A stretch of 64,000 nt of DNA from Ancylomarina longa (GCF_003996985.1 NZ_RJJX01000007.1:1-64000), one strand, 5' to 3'. Shown: positions 27,261 through 35,200, counted from the stretch's first letter. Notes: generated by a model from the letters alone, not told the origin. Program-made: numbers and translations.

Positions 27261-27621
27261 TAAACAACATCTACCAATATAAACTTAGCATCATCTCCAT
27301 TCCACTTTATTATGCTCTTATAAGCCTGCATAAAATAGCCTTCATTATTTTTCAATGTCCGCACTATATCAAAGTATAATAGTAAATACAAAATTTAATA
27401 CACCACCATCGAGCAACATTCCACAAACCACTAAACCTTTGTCTTACCATACATACAACACAAGGATATCTTGAAAAAACAACAAACACAATATTATACA
27501 AAAGCCTATTGATTACTTATGGTCATTTTCTCATAATTTTTTTCGGTTAATTAAAAAATTATTTTTAAATTCGACACACCCGACTATAAATCAAATCATA
27601 ATTAAAATAAACTAATCTGAA
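27261..27621. other. Intergenic region between array B and the helical orphan gene
   Basis: About 360 AT-rich bases with no gene and no further repeat units. It presumably carries the promoter of the gene at 27622, but I see no convincing -33/-7 pair. Confidence 0.45.
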
Positions 27622-28317
27622 ATGAAAAAAACAATTACAGCAAGGCAAAATGCCTTCCAGCAGGTAGTAGTAACACTAACCAACAACCAAACAAAATTTT
27701 CACAAATCGCAGCAATGGTAAATATGTTCACCGATCTGAATAAACTTGTAGGTGAAACAGATGAGTTAATAACCAAAGCAGGTAGTATTCCTACCAAAAC
27801 CGCAGGAAATAAAAACCTTGCAAGAACCGAGTTAATAAACATCGCATTAAAAACCAGTAGTATTGTAAAAGTTTATGCTTTTGTTATTAAAAATGAAAAT
27901 CTGAATAATTTTGTTGCAAACATTAGCATGTCATCCTTGGGTTTAATGCGCAATCAGGAGCTTTTAAACTTTTGTAAAAATCTACTCGACAACATCTCAC
28001 CAATCACTAGCGAACTTGCCGACTACGGATTTACCGAGGAAATGAAAGCTGAATTGCAAACCGAGATTGAAGATTACGAAAAGCTGATGACGCAGCCTCG
28101 GCAATTAATTAGCGAGCGCAAAACAACCAATGAATTAATCGAAGATAATATCGACAAAATTCAAAGCTTGCTATCAAATCAAATAGACCCAATGATGGAA
28201 CTATTTACAGAAGATAAGGAATTCTATTTATCCTATAAATCGGCTCGCATGATTGTTGATCCGGCTAGTCACAAAAGAGTGACAGATAACGAAAGCTCAG
28301 AACAAACCGAAGAATAA
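27622..28317 (+). CDS. Helix-rich hypothetical protein
   Basis: A 231-residue, apparently all-helical cytosolic protein without signal peptide. It begins MKKTITARQNAFQQVVVTL and has repeated heptad-like hydrophobic spacing. A hydrophilic helix region (about 135-200, rich in Glu, Lys and Asn) follows, then a YLSYKSARMIVDPASHKR block near residues 203-220 and an acidic tail. I recognise the general type as a recurrent orphan in Bacteroidota but no function is known to me. It is monocistronic, with its own terminator. It lies 360 bases after array B, and the other helical orphan in this window (3768-4235) lies next to array A. Confidence 0.65.
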   Translation: MKKTITARQNAFQQVVVTLTNNQTKFSQIAAMVNMFTDLNKLVGETDELITKAGSIPTKTAGNKNLARTELINIALKTSSIVKVYAFVIKNENLNNFVANISMSSLGLMRNQELLNFCKNLLDNISPITSELADYGFTEEMKAELQTEIEDYEKLMTQPRQLISERKTTNELIEDNIDKIQSLLSNQIDPMMELFTEDKEFYLSYKSARMIVDPASHKRVTDNESSEQTEE

Positions 28318-28347
28318 CACATTACATACAATTTTTGTTCATAGCTG

Positions 28348-28388
28348 CAACACCTGCACCTTTATTTGGGGTGTGGGTGTTGTTTTTT
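28348..28388 (+). terminator. Terminator of the helical orphan gene
   Basis: CAACACC...GCACC pairs with GGGTGT...GGGTGTTG, followed by six T. About 30 bases after the stop codon. Confidence 0.85.
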
Positions 28389-28420
28389 AGCTGCTTGTTG
28401 AATTAGAATCCTTCATAAAC

Positions 28421-28536
28421 TCGTAATAATACATTCCACCCCTTTGGGGCTCAACACAAATCTAAAAATAAATATTCCTCAAGCTCCAAAGGAGCGCAAT
28501 TGAATAACACAGGGTATAAACCCTATGTTATTACGA
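28421..28536. repeat. REP-like palindromic element with terminal inverted repeats
   Basis: TCGTAATAA at 28421-28429 and TTATTACGA at 28528-28536 are perfect 9-bp inverted ends. Inside are three smaller palindromes: CCCCTTTGGGG-type near 28438-28450, GCTCCAAAGGAGC at 28483-28495, and ATAACACAGGG/CCCTATGTTAT at 28504-28531. The style matches the REP-like elements at the right edge of the window. It sits between two transcription units, just upstream of the ars promoter, and contains no gene. Confidence 0.65.
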
Positions 28537-28593
28537 ATTAAAATCCAACGATAAACCCAACTCACAATAACACATCATTTAATCCGTAAAAGT

Positions 28594-28624
28594 TTTGCCA
28601 GAATAAAAAAAGCATCTATTTTTG
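28594..28624 (+). promoter_or_regulatory. Promoter of the ars operon
   Basis: TTTG at 28594-28597 and TATTTTTG at 28617-28624 are 19 bases apart, an exact Bacteroidota -33/-7 pair. Predicted transcription start is near 28631, inside the operator. Confidence 0.8.
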
Positions 28625-28652
28625 TTTCGTGTTTTTACGAAATACGTAAAAA
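28625..28652 (+). promoter_or_regulatory. Nested inverted-repeat operator, probable ArsR site
   Basis: TTTTTACG (28632-28639) and CGTAAAAA (28645-28652) form a perfect 8-bp inverted repeat with 5-base spacer. A second repeat, TTTCGT (28625-28630) with ACGAAA (28637-28642), is nested over it. The sites begin right after the -7 element and cover the transcription start, where a repressor would block transcription. The ArsR-type regulator is encoded 18 bases downstream. Confidence 0.7.
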
Positions 28653-28669
28653 TAATAAGAAACAGACTT

Positions 28670-28966
28670 ATGGAAGACAAACAATTTTATTCCCCTGAAG
28701 AAAAACAAATGGCACGATTTGCGAAAGCCTTATCGCATCCGGTACGGATTTACATATGCGATTTACTTTCCAAACAATCCTGTTGCTATAGTGGTGATTT
28801 AGCAGAAGAAGTACCTATCGCCCGATCGACTTTATCACAACATTTAAAAGAATTGAAAAATGCAGGATTAATTCAGGGCGAAATTATGCCTCCAAAAATT
28901 AAATACTGTTTAAACAAAGAGAATTGGGCATTAGCCAAACAATTATTCAAACAATTATTCAAATAG
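28670..28966 (+). CDS. arsR: ArsR/SmtB-family metalloregulatory repressor
   Basis: A 98-residue winged-helix repressor predicted to bind the operator just upstream and release it when arsenicals bind. The helix-turn-helix is ARSTLSQHLKELKNAGLI (about residues 52-69), the canonical recognition region of the family. Cysteines at positions 30, 38 and 39 (the pair in SKQSCCYSG) may bind trivalent arsenic, although the arrangement differs from the ELCVCDL motif of E. coli ArsR. I start at MEDKQFYS because the earlier in-frame ATG lies inside the operator. It is the first gene of the ars operon. Confidence 0.88.
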   Translation: MEDKQFYSPEEKQMARFAKALSHPVRIYICDLLSKQSCCYSGDLAEEVPIARSTLSQHLKELKNAGLIQGEIMPPKIKYCLNKENWALAKQLFKQLFK

Positions 28967-29001
28967 ATAAATTGATTTTATAACAAATACAAAATAAACA
29001 G

Positions 29002-29241
29002 ATGATGAAAATTAAGGTATTAGGCCCTGGTTGCAAAAAGTGCGTTACACTAGAGCAAGCAACAAAAAAAGCAGTAGCTGAACTAGCTATTGATGCAGAA
29101 GTAACAAAGATTGAAGACATGGTACAAATCCTATCCTACGGTGTAATGTCAACGCCTGCCTTGGTTATCGACGAAAAAGTAGTGATGAGCGGCAAGGTAG
29201 CCAGCATATCCGAAATCAAGGAATATATTCAAAAAGCATAA
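29002..29241 (+). CDS. Small thioredoxin-fold disulfide protein (ArsE-like)
   Basis: A 79-residue redox protein of the small redox-active disulfide protein 2 type (TM0996 family). The redox motif is Cys11-Lys-Lys-Cys14 in GPGCKKC, the cis-proline motif is MSTPALVID near residue 50, and the C-terminal helix begins SISEIKEYI. It follows arsR by 35 bases. In the arsenical cluster described in Bacteroides vulgatus, a protein in this position (ArsE) acts with ArsF in reducing nitroaromatic arsenicals; I assign the role by context and give no symbol. Another ATG three bases later is equally good as a start. Confidence 0.85.
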   Translation: MMKIKVLGPGCKKCVTLEQATKKAVAELAIDAEVTKIEDMVQILSYGVMSTPALVIDEKVVMSGKVASISEIKEYIQKA

Positions 29242-29286
29242 TTACAAGTACATTATTCATCCATATCACTCTTAAACAATTAACAA

Positions 29287-29757
29287 ATGAAAAAAATCAT
29301 CTTTTACAGCCTATTGGTTGCAGGTATTAGCCTTGCATCTTGTCTAAGTAAATCGAACCAGGTTCAGGCGCAAGCACAAATGAAAGCAGCTAGCGGATGC
29401 AGCAGCGCATGTTCTGCTGGAACAGCAGCAAAAAAGAATGCTCAAGTGAACGAAAACAAGGAAAGTGCAGGCGTTTACTATTTTCATGGCGACAGAAGAT
29501 GTACTACTTGTAAAGCAGTTGGCAAAACTGCACAGGAAGTAGCAGCAAAATTGCAAGTTCCTTTCTACGACATTAATTTCGATCAGCCCGAGAATAAAGC
29601 TATCGCAAAGGAATTTAATGCCAGTACATCAGCTTTATTCATCAAGCATAATAAATCGGGGAAAGTAGACGATCTTACCAATTTCGCCTTCCGCAATGCC
29701 CTTAGAAACACCGAAGCTTATGTTGCTAAACTAGAAGCTACCATTAAAGCAGAATAA
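29287..29757 (+). CDS. arsF: ArsF-like lipoprotein with CxxC motif (nitroaromatic arsenical reduction)
   Basis: A 156-residue predicted lipoprotein: signal peptide MKKIIFYSLLVAGISLASC with the lipobox ending at Cys19. The following linker (residues 20-55) is rich in Ala and Gln and has two extra cysteines in GCSSACS. The mature domain is thioredoxin-like, with YYFHGDRRCTTCKAVG holding a CTTC motif at about 71-74, and ALFIKH as the probable cis-proline-less core strand. This matches the ArsF type, proposed to work with ArsE in reduction of nitroaryl arsenicals before efflux. It lies between the ArsE- and ArsG-like genes. Confidence 0.75.
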   Translation: MKKIIFYSLLVAGISLASCLSKSNQVQAQAQMKAASGCSSACSAGTAAKKNAQVNENKESAGVYYFHGDRRCTTCKAVGKTAQEVAAKLQVPFYDINFDQPENKAIAKEFNASTSALFIKHNKSGKVDDLTNFAFRNALRNTEAYVAKLEATIKAE

Positions 29758-29871
29758 ATAAGTTGGTCTGGAATTAACATACGGGCATCGATAAAAGATG
29801 CCTGTATTACAAATATTTCAGAGAAGTACAAAACAAGTCACGTCCCTTTACAGGATACCAAAACATTGCTC

Positions 29872-30576
29872 ATGGATTATTTAGATCAACTATTATCGCA
29901 AACAAATTTACCCATATTCTCGGCATTTTTACTGGGCTTAATGACCGCCATTAGTCCTTGTCCGCTAGCTACCAACATTACAGCAACAGCATATATTAGC
30001 AAAAATCTGGGAAATAAGAAGAGAATATTTTTCAATGGATTGATTTACACCTTAGGACGTGCCATAAGCTATACAGTGCTAGGTGCACTACTCTATTTTG
30101 GAGCAAGCAAATTCGATATCTCTTCATTTTTCGGAACCTACGGAGAACGGATGCTGGGTCCTTTATTACTGATAATCGGAATTTTCATGCTCGATTTAAT
30201 CTCCATTAATTTCCCCGGAGTTGGGAGAATCACCGATCGTATTAAAGGAGAAAAAGTACAGGGGAAATATTGGGGCGCATTGGTACTGGGAATGATTTTC
30301 GCATTGGCATTTTGTCCGTACAGCGGTATTCTGTACTTCGGCATGCTAATTCCACTAAGCATTTCACAACCCGATGGTTTATTTCTTCCTTTTGTTTATG
30401 CAATTGCCACAGGATTACCTGTAATTATCATCGCCTACCTCTTAGCATTTACGCTATCGGGAGTAGGTAATTTTTACAACAAAGTAAAAAGTTTCGAGTA
30501 TTGGTTTAGAAAAATTGCTGCCGCAATATTTATCCTGGCAGGTCTTTATTTTTCGTATATCTTTTTTATTAATTAG
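29872..30576 (+). CDS. arsG: ArsG-like permease (CcdA/DsbD-fold, aminoaryl arsenical efflux)
   Basis: A 234-residue six-helix membrane protein of the CcdA/SafE-like superfamily. The family residues are LMTAISPCPLA near residue 24 and ALAFCPYSGIL near residue 143, each with the membrane-embedded proline and cysteine seen in CcdA-type proteins. The ArsE-F-G order strongly suggests ArsG, proposed to export aminoaryl arsenicals; a cytochrome-c biogenesis role (CcdA) is the alternative. I start at MDYLDQLL rather than the TTG two codons upstream. Sixty bases separate it from the ArsP-like gene. Confidence 0.75.
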   Translation: MDYLDQLLSQTNLPIFSAFLLGLMTAISPCPLATNITATAYISKNLGNKKRIFFNGLIYTLGRAISYTVLGALLYFGASKFDISSFFGTYGERMLGPLLLIIGIFMLDLISINFPGVGRITDRIKGEKVQGKYWGALVLGMIFALAFCPYSGILYFGMLIPLSISQPDGLFLPFVYAIATGLPVIIIAYLLAFTLSGVGNFYNKVKSFEYWFRKIAAAIFILAGLYFSYIFFIN

Positions 30577-30639
30577 AAACATTAAACGTTGAGATAAAAA
30601 AATTCTGATTTAAACATCTCAGGTACAACATCAAATAAC

Positions 30640-31677
30640 ATGATTAAATCCATACAATTAGCCAAAAAAAATCAATTGATTTGGGCATTACTATTATTGC
30701 CCGTTTGGTATGTTTTATATATCAATCTTCAGAATTTCTCTGATTTCATTATTGATAATCTATTTCATCTTACAAAAGGAAGCCATCTTACCGAAACCCT
30801 TCGATTCTTTATTTTCGAAACTCCAAAAGTGCTATTGTTATTGGTTTTGGTTGTTTTTGGCGTTGGGATTCTACGCAGTTACTTTTCACCGGAGAAAACC
30901 AGAAAAGCATTGGCAGGAAAGTCCACTTTTGTAGGGAATATAATGGCTGCCATTTTAGGAATTGTCACTCCTTTTTGTTCCTGTTCCGCTATTCCTCTAT
31001 TTCTTGGATTTGTTGAAGCGGGAGTTCCTTTAGGTGTAACCTTCAGCTTTTTAATTGCTGCACCAATGGTTAACGAAATTGCCTTGATCCTGCTTATCGG
31101 ATTATTTGGGTGGAAAACCGCAGTAATCTACACATTAACAGGATTAATAATTGCCATTTTAGCTGGATGGTTGATTGGTGTGTTAAAACTTGAAAAATAC
31201 GTACAAGACTGGGTATTCGAAGTAAAAACCGGTCAATCGGATTTAGATGCCACCAAAATCACCTTTTCAAAACGAATTAAAGTCGGCTTAGAAACTGTAA
31301 AGGACATTGTTGGAAAGATTTGGATTTATATAGTAGCAGGTGTAGCCATTGGAGCAGCAGCACATGGTTACGTACCGGAAGATTTCATGGCCAATCTGAT
31401 GGGAAAATCAGCATGGTATTCGGTACCACTATCTATTCTGATCGGAATTCCGATGTACTCCAATGCAGCTGGAATAATACCGATAGTTAGTGTTTTAATC
31501 GAAAAAGGAGCTTCCTTAGGAACATCACTGGCATTTATGATGTCAGTAATTGGCTTATCCTTACCGGAAATCATTATCCTGAAAAAGGTATTGAAGATGC
31601 CATTAATTCTTGCCTTTGTTGGAATTGTTGGCTTTGGAATTCTTTGTGTTGGTTTTATTTTTAATTTTATCTACTAG
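30640..31677 (+). CDS. arsP: Permease of the ArsP / DUF318 family
   Basis: A 345-residue inner-membrane protein with about eight hydrophobic segments. The family motif TPFCSCSAIPLFLGFVEAG (about residues 107-125) holds the paired cysteines important in ArsP for trivalent organoarsenical recognition. A second-half symmetrical motif, IPMYSNAAGIIPIVS, is near residue 270. ArsP effluxes trivalent methyl and aryl arsenicals; other members are called only permease. Its position last in an arsR-E-F-G operon supports organoarsenical efflux. Confidence 0.82.
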   Translation: MIKSIQLAKKNQLIWALLLLPVWYVLYINLQNFSDFIIDNLFHLTKGSHLTETLRFFIFETPKVLLLLVLVVFGVGILRSYFSPEKTRKALAGKSTFVGNIMAAILGIVTPFCSCSAIPLFLGFVEAGVPLGVTFSFLIAAPMVNEIALILLIGLFGWKTAVIYTLTGLIIAILAGWLIGVLKLEKYVQDWVFEVKTGQSDLDATKITFSKRIKVGLETVKDIVGKIWIYIVAGVAIGAAAHGYVPEDFMANLMGKSAWYSVPLSILIGIPMYSNAAGIIPIVSVLIEKGASLGTSLAFMMSVIGLSLPEIIILKKVLKMPLILAFVGIVGFGILCVGFIFNFIY

Positions 31678-31746
31678 CATTAGCAAATTCTTCAAACCCG
31701 GATTATTTCAAAAGTTCTTGCTTTCGCGATAAAATAAAATCAACAG

Positions 31747-32169
31747 ATGCAAGAATTTACCAGTCATAACAACATTACCAAGCCTGTCGTTTTATTCGAC
31801 GGGCTTTGTAATTTGTGCAGCACCGCGGTGCAATTCATCCTTACCTACAATAAAAAACAAAACCTATTCTTTGCATCCTTACAATCTGACTTTGCACAGG
31901 AACTTCTGACACAATACAAAGTGGAAAGCCGTATGGATACAGTAATTTTCATTGAAGACCAACAAGTATATCAGAAGAGTGCCGCTGCCTTTCAAATCAG
32001 TAAACATCTCGTGTATCCCTGGAAAGCATTTTATTATTTCCGATACATTCCCAAATTCCTCTCCGATTGGATCTATCTGCGAATAGCAAATAATCGTTAT
32101 TCCTGGTTCGGAAAAAAATCTGTATGCATGGTGCCTCAACCAGAATGGAAACATAGATTTTTGGAATAA
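31747..32169 (+). CDS. DCC-family thiol-disulfide oxidoreductase-like protein (DUF393)
   Basis: A 140-residue protein with the DUF393 signature VVLFDGLCNLCSTAV, in which Cys21-x-x-Cys24 is the predicted redox pair. Thioredoxin-like in topology, with a C-terminal FGKKSVCMVP segment typical for the family. The function of DCC proteins is not established. It lies 69 bases after the arsP-like gene and may be the last gene of that operon, where another dithiol protein would fit, or an independent gene. A terminator follows directly. Confidence 0.85.
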   Translation: MQEFTSHNNITKPVVLFDGLCNLCSTAVQFILTYNKKQNLFFASLQSDFAQELLTQYKVESRMDTVIFIEDQQVYQKSAAAFQISKHLVYPWKAFYYFRYIPKFLSDWIYLRIANNRYSWFGKKSVCMVPQPEWKHRFLE

Positions 32170-32200
32170 AAAACCGGAACCTCAAGAGATTCCGGTTGTA
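32170..32200. terminator. Terminator between the DUF393 gene and pfkA
   Basis: AACCGGAA pairs with TTCCGGTT around a 10-nt loop, preceded by a run of A that gives a T run for the leftward pfkA transcript. Serves the convergent genes. Confidence 0.8.
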
Positions 32201-32219
32201 AATATATTCTAAAGATAAA

Positions 32220-33314
32220 TTAGTCTCCAAAACAGATACCAACACCTTTTCCTGTCTTCACCAAATTTGCTTTTGGATCCACAAGATTTTGTTGTCCGAT
32301 AGCCTCCAATAGAGGAACAGCAACAACTTCGGGATGACGATAAGCCACCATGTGTCCGAATTTTCCTTCCAATACCATTTCAAAAGCTTTTACTCCAAAC
32401 TGAGTAGCCAACACACGATCATAAGCAACAGGAATACCACCACGTTGTAGATGTCCCAAGACAGTAGTACGAATATCCGCTTCAATACCAGCATTTTTCA
32501 ATTCCATAGCCAGGCGATCAGCAGCACCACTTAATTTCAGGTTTGGATTTCCAACCTCGCTACTCTCTTCGGCTAAAGCAGTTCCACCAATTGGCATCGC
32601 ACCTTCAGCAACCACAATAATACCAAAGCCTTTTCCCTTCAAGAAACGAGTATCTAGTTTTGCTTTTACCTTTTTAATATCATAAGGGATTTCAGGAATC
32701 AAGCAAGCTTCGGCTCCACCTGCAATAGCAGCACTTAAAGCAATCCATCCTGCATCACGACCCATAGCTTCCAATACAAAAATACGATTGTGTGATGCTG
32801 CAGTAGTTTTCAATTTATCAACTGCCTCGGTACAAATTTGCACTGCTGTCTGATAACCGAAAGTAAAATCGGTAGCAGAAAGGTCGTTATCGATAGTTTT
32901 CGGTACACCGATAATATTCAATCCTTTTTCGTATAATGCCTGTGATATTTTTTGTGAACCATCGCCACCAATACTAATTACAGCATCAATTCCCAAGTAT
33001 TGTAATTTGCGAATCATTTCATCAGAACGATCGGCAGATCCCCAGGAGCCATCTTTATTTTTTACCGGCCAAGCAAACGGACCACCCTTTGTAGTAGTTC
33101 CAATGATTGTTCCTCCTTGATAATGTATGCCTTTCACCGCTACATCATCTAATATTTTTATTTCAGTAGGTTCTTTCAATATCCCATCAAAAGATTGAAT
33201 ACTTCCCACTACTTCCCAATCTTTTTCTTGAGCTGCACGCTTCACAACCGCGCGAATTACAGCATTCAACCCAGGGCAATCACCACCCCCCGTTGCAACT
33301 AATACTCTTTTCAT
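32220..33314 (-). CDS. pfkA: 6-phosphofructokinase
   Basis: A 364-residue family PfkA kinase phosphorylating fructose-6-phosphate. It has GGGDCPGLNAVIRAVV at the N-terminus, GGDGSQ near residue 116, PKTIDND with the catalytic aspartate near 140, and the MGRDAGWIA motif near 185 that binds substrate. The Gly in GGDGS is the ATP-type residue (PPi enzymes usually have Asp), while the Lys in PKTIDND is the residue found in PPi-type and mixed enzymes. This combination marks the group III-like clade, so phosphoryl donor should be read as ATP with caution. I start at MKRVLVATGG. The upstream gap of 270 bases holds the promoter region. Confidence 0.93.
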   Translation of the reverse strand: MKRVLVATGGGDCPGLNAVIRAVVKRAAQEKDWEVVGSIQSFDGILKEPTEIKILDDVAVKGIHYQGGTIIGTTTKGGPFAWPVKNKDGSWGSADRSDEMIRKLQYLGIDAVISIGGDGSQKISQALYEKGLNIIGVPKTIDNDLSATDFTFGYQTAVQICTEAVDKLKTTAASHNRIFVLEAMGRDAGWIALSAAIAGGAEACLIPEIPYDIKKVKAKLDTRFLKGKGFGIIVVAEGAMPIGGTALAEESSEVGNPNLKLSGAADRLAMELKNAGIEADIRTTVLGHLQRGGIPVAYDRVLATQFGVKAFEMVLEGKFGHMVAYRHPEVVAVPLLEAIGQQNLVDPKANLVKTGKGVGICFGD

Positions 33315-33585
33315 AATTGTCAATTTAATATATTTCAATCAATTTGCTTGGCTAGCGCCGCTAAAATAAAAATATTTTTCGAGACCAAACAAACAATTTC
33401 AAAATCAATGAATTGCAATCGATTTCGAAGACTTTTTTATAATGAATTTGAATTATTAAATTTGATAAAACCAATACGTACACTTAGTATAAGTTTAAAA
33501 TATAGCTTTTGAGCCTAATAAAATCTTCTTTCTTTAAAGATTGACAAAAAAGTTAAGCTTATTAATGGGTTAAAAAAAATAGAAT

Positions 33586-34083
33586 ATGAATATCGAGATT
33601 TTCAAAGGAGACATCACAAAACTGGCAGTTGATACTATTGTAAATGCAGCTAATACCAGCTTATTGGGCGGTGGTGGTGTCGATGGAGCAATTCATAGAG
33701 CTGCTGGATCAGAATTATTGGAAGCCTGTAAGAAACTAAATGGTTGCGCCACAGGAGAGGCCAAAATAACAGACGCCTTTCATCTGCCCTGCAAATTTGT
33801 GATTCATACGGTAGGACCAATTTGGAAAGGCGGAGATCAAAACGAAGTCAAGCTGCTAAAGTCTTGTTATAAAAAATCCTTACGACTAGCTGATAAGAAT
33901 GCATTAGAAAGTATCGCTTTCCCCAATATCAGTACTGGTATCTATGGATTTCCTAAAAAAAAGGCTGCTGAAATTGCAATTAAAACAGTACAAAAAGAAT
34001 TGAAGAAGTGTAAGTTTATAAAAACGGTAATATTTTGTGTTTTTGATGAAGAAAACTTAAAGCTGTATCAGAATAAAATCTAA
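33586..34083 (+). CDS. Macro-domain protein (O-acetyl-ADP-ribose deacetylase-like)
   Basis: A 165-residue single macro domain of the YmdB/MacroD type. The ADP-ribose-binding features are FKGDITKL (Asp9-Ile10), [20 protein letters not shown] (residues 18-37, with Asn20, Asn23, Asp33) and the diphosphate loop [15 protein letters not shown] near residue 108. Enzymes of this class remove ADP-ribose or acetyl groups from ADP-ribosylated substrates. Its 3' end overlaps the convergent rhodanese gene by four bases. Confidence 0.93.
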   Translation: MNIEIFKGDITKLAVDTIVNAANTSLLGGGGVDGAIHRAAGSELLEACKKLNGCATGEAKITDAFHLPCKFVIHTVGPIWKGGDQNEVKLLKSCYKKSLRLADKNALESIAFPNISTGIYGFPKKKAAEIAIKTVQKELKKCKFIKTVIFCVFDEENLKLYQNKI

Positions 34084-34514
34084 TATACTGCAGATTCCAC
34101 CACTTCCTCCTCAAACTTCCAGCGCTTATATTTTCCCCAATTTATCATTTGGGTATATCCTTTTTGCTGTAGGAACAGGATTACATTCTGTGATTTAAGA
34201 CTCAAATCACAATAGATAATCAATTGTTTATTTGTGGGAATTTCAGGATACCAATCTTCCACCAGATGATGTGGAAAAGTTTTAGCTGTAGGAATATGTC
34301 CAAGGAGATAGTACTCCTCCTCCCTCACATCAATAATCCAAATATCCGGATTGGGATGATTACATAATTCCAGTAATTTTTTTGCCGGCAAATATTTAGA
34401 TAATTTCTTACCATCGCTTGATTTATATCCATAATAATTGGGAATATGAATAAAGTACCAATAAATCCCAAAGCCAATGGCCGGGATTGAAACCAACAAT
34501 AAAATTACATCCAT
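34080..34514 (-). CDS. Membrane-anchored rhodanese-like protein
   Basis: A 144-residue protein with one N-terminal transmembrane helix (about residues 2-22) and a rhodanese domain (about 45-135). The domain contains the entry motif [19 protein letters not shown] and the active-site cysteine (about Cys101) in [10 protein letters not shown]. The loop differs from the usual CxxGxRS pattern, so activity is uncertain, but the Cys is kept. Single-helix rhodaneses are often periplasmic; orientation cannot be read. Convergent with the macro-domain gene. Confidence 0.83.
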   Translation of the reverse strand: MDVILLLVSIPAIGFGIYWYFIHIPNYYGYKSSDGKKLSKYLPAKKLLELCNHPNPDIWIIDVREEEYYLLGHIPTAKTFPHHLVEDWYPEIPTNKQLIIYCDLSLKSQNVILFLQQKGYTQMINWGKYKRWKFEEEVVESAVY

Positions 34515-34562
34515 AGTTCATAAACTTGATCGAACAAAATACTTACTAATTCGATTCTTCGC

Positions 34563-34590
34563 AAAAAAAATCTCCCAAAAGGAGATTTAA
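34563..34590 (-). terminator. Terminator of the HAD-like gene
   Basis: AAATCTCC pairs with GGAGATTT around AAAA; the plus-strand A run gives a leftward T run. It lies 20 bases after the stop codon. Confidence 0.85.
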
Positions 34591-34606
34591 TAAGTTGATC
34601 AAAACT

Positions 34607-35074
34607 CTAACGTTTCATTGTGGCGATGAAAGTATCCTTATCAAGCAGAAAATCCAAAGCATCATTTATGCTCGGAACAATTACATCCACATGATCGATG
34701 ATATCTTTGTGAATTCCCTCCTTCTGCAAAGTAGCTATAGAAACTATAGATTGAACAAATAAGCCTATATCAATCCGGGCATTTCCAATTGCAGCAACTT
34801 TATGGCTTCCCAAAGACAAAAGAATATCTTCTTTTTCTCTGGAGTTACCAGCCTCATAATAGGTGATACCACTTGATAAAGCTATATTTCTTGCATTACC
34901 TCTTTGATCAGATGAAATCATCACCACGTTTACACCCAAGGATTGTAAGCGATGGATTCGCTCCATAACTCCCTCCACAATCACCCCATTAATGGTTAAG
35001 GTTCCGTTAGAATCTACTACCAGGGTATCAATCTCAATGGCTCCAACGCCTGGTACTTTGTAAGTCAAACTCAT
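34607..35074 (-). CDS. HAD-like protein, soluble P-type-ATPase type
   Basis: A 155-residue small HAD fold resembling the soluble P-type ATPase group (COG4087). Motif I is LVVDSNGTLT (Asp21-Ser-Asn23): the nucleophile aspartate is present but the second Asp of the usual DxD is Asn. Motif II serine is in VVMISSDQRGN near residue 53, and motif IV is AAIGNARIDIGL with its Asp about 102. No cap domain. Single-gene leftward unit. The Asn substitution could favour a different phosphotransfer chemistry or loss of activity, which cannot be judged here. Confidence 0.72.
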   Translation of the reverse strand: MSLTYKVPGVGAIEIDTLVVDSNGTLTINGVIVEGVMERIHRLQSLGVNVVMISSDQRGNARNIALSSGITYYEAGNSREKEDILLSLGSHKVAAIGNARIDIGLFVQSIVSIATLQKEGIHKDIIDHVDVIVPSINDALDFLLDKDTFIATMKR

Positions 35075-35200
35075 AAATTAATCTTTTAAAATGAAGGAGT
35101 TAAAATAGTACTTTTCCAACAAAGCTAAAAACGGTTTAATAACATCTTTTTAGGTGAAGTAAATATTACTATGGAAATCCTGAATTATTTCCTAAAATTA

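Noticed and set aside
28594-31677. Cytochrome-c biogenesis cluster (CcdA and thioredoxins)
   Set aside because: The ArsR gene, operator, CSCS permease and ArsE-F-G order together favour arsenical resistance, though the CcdA-fold alone would not decide.
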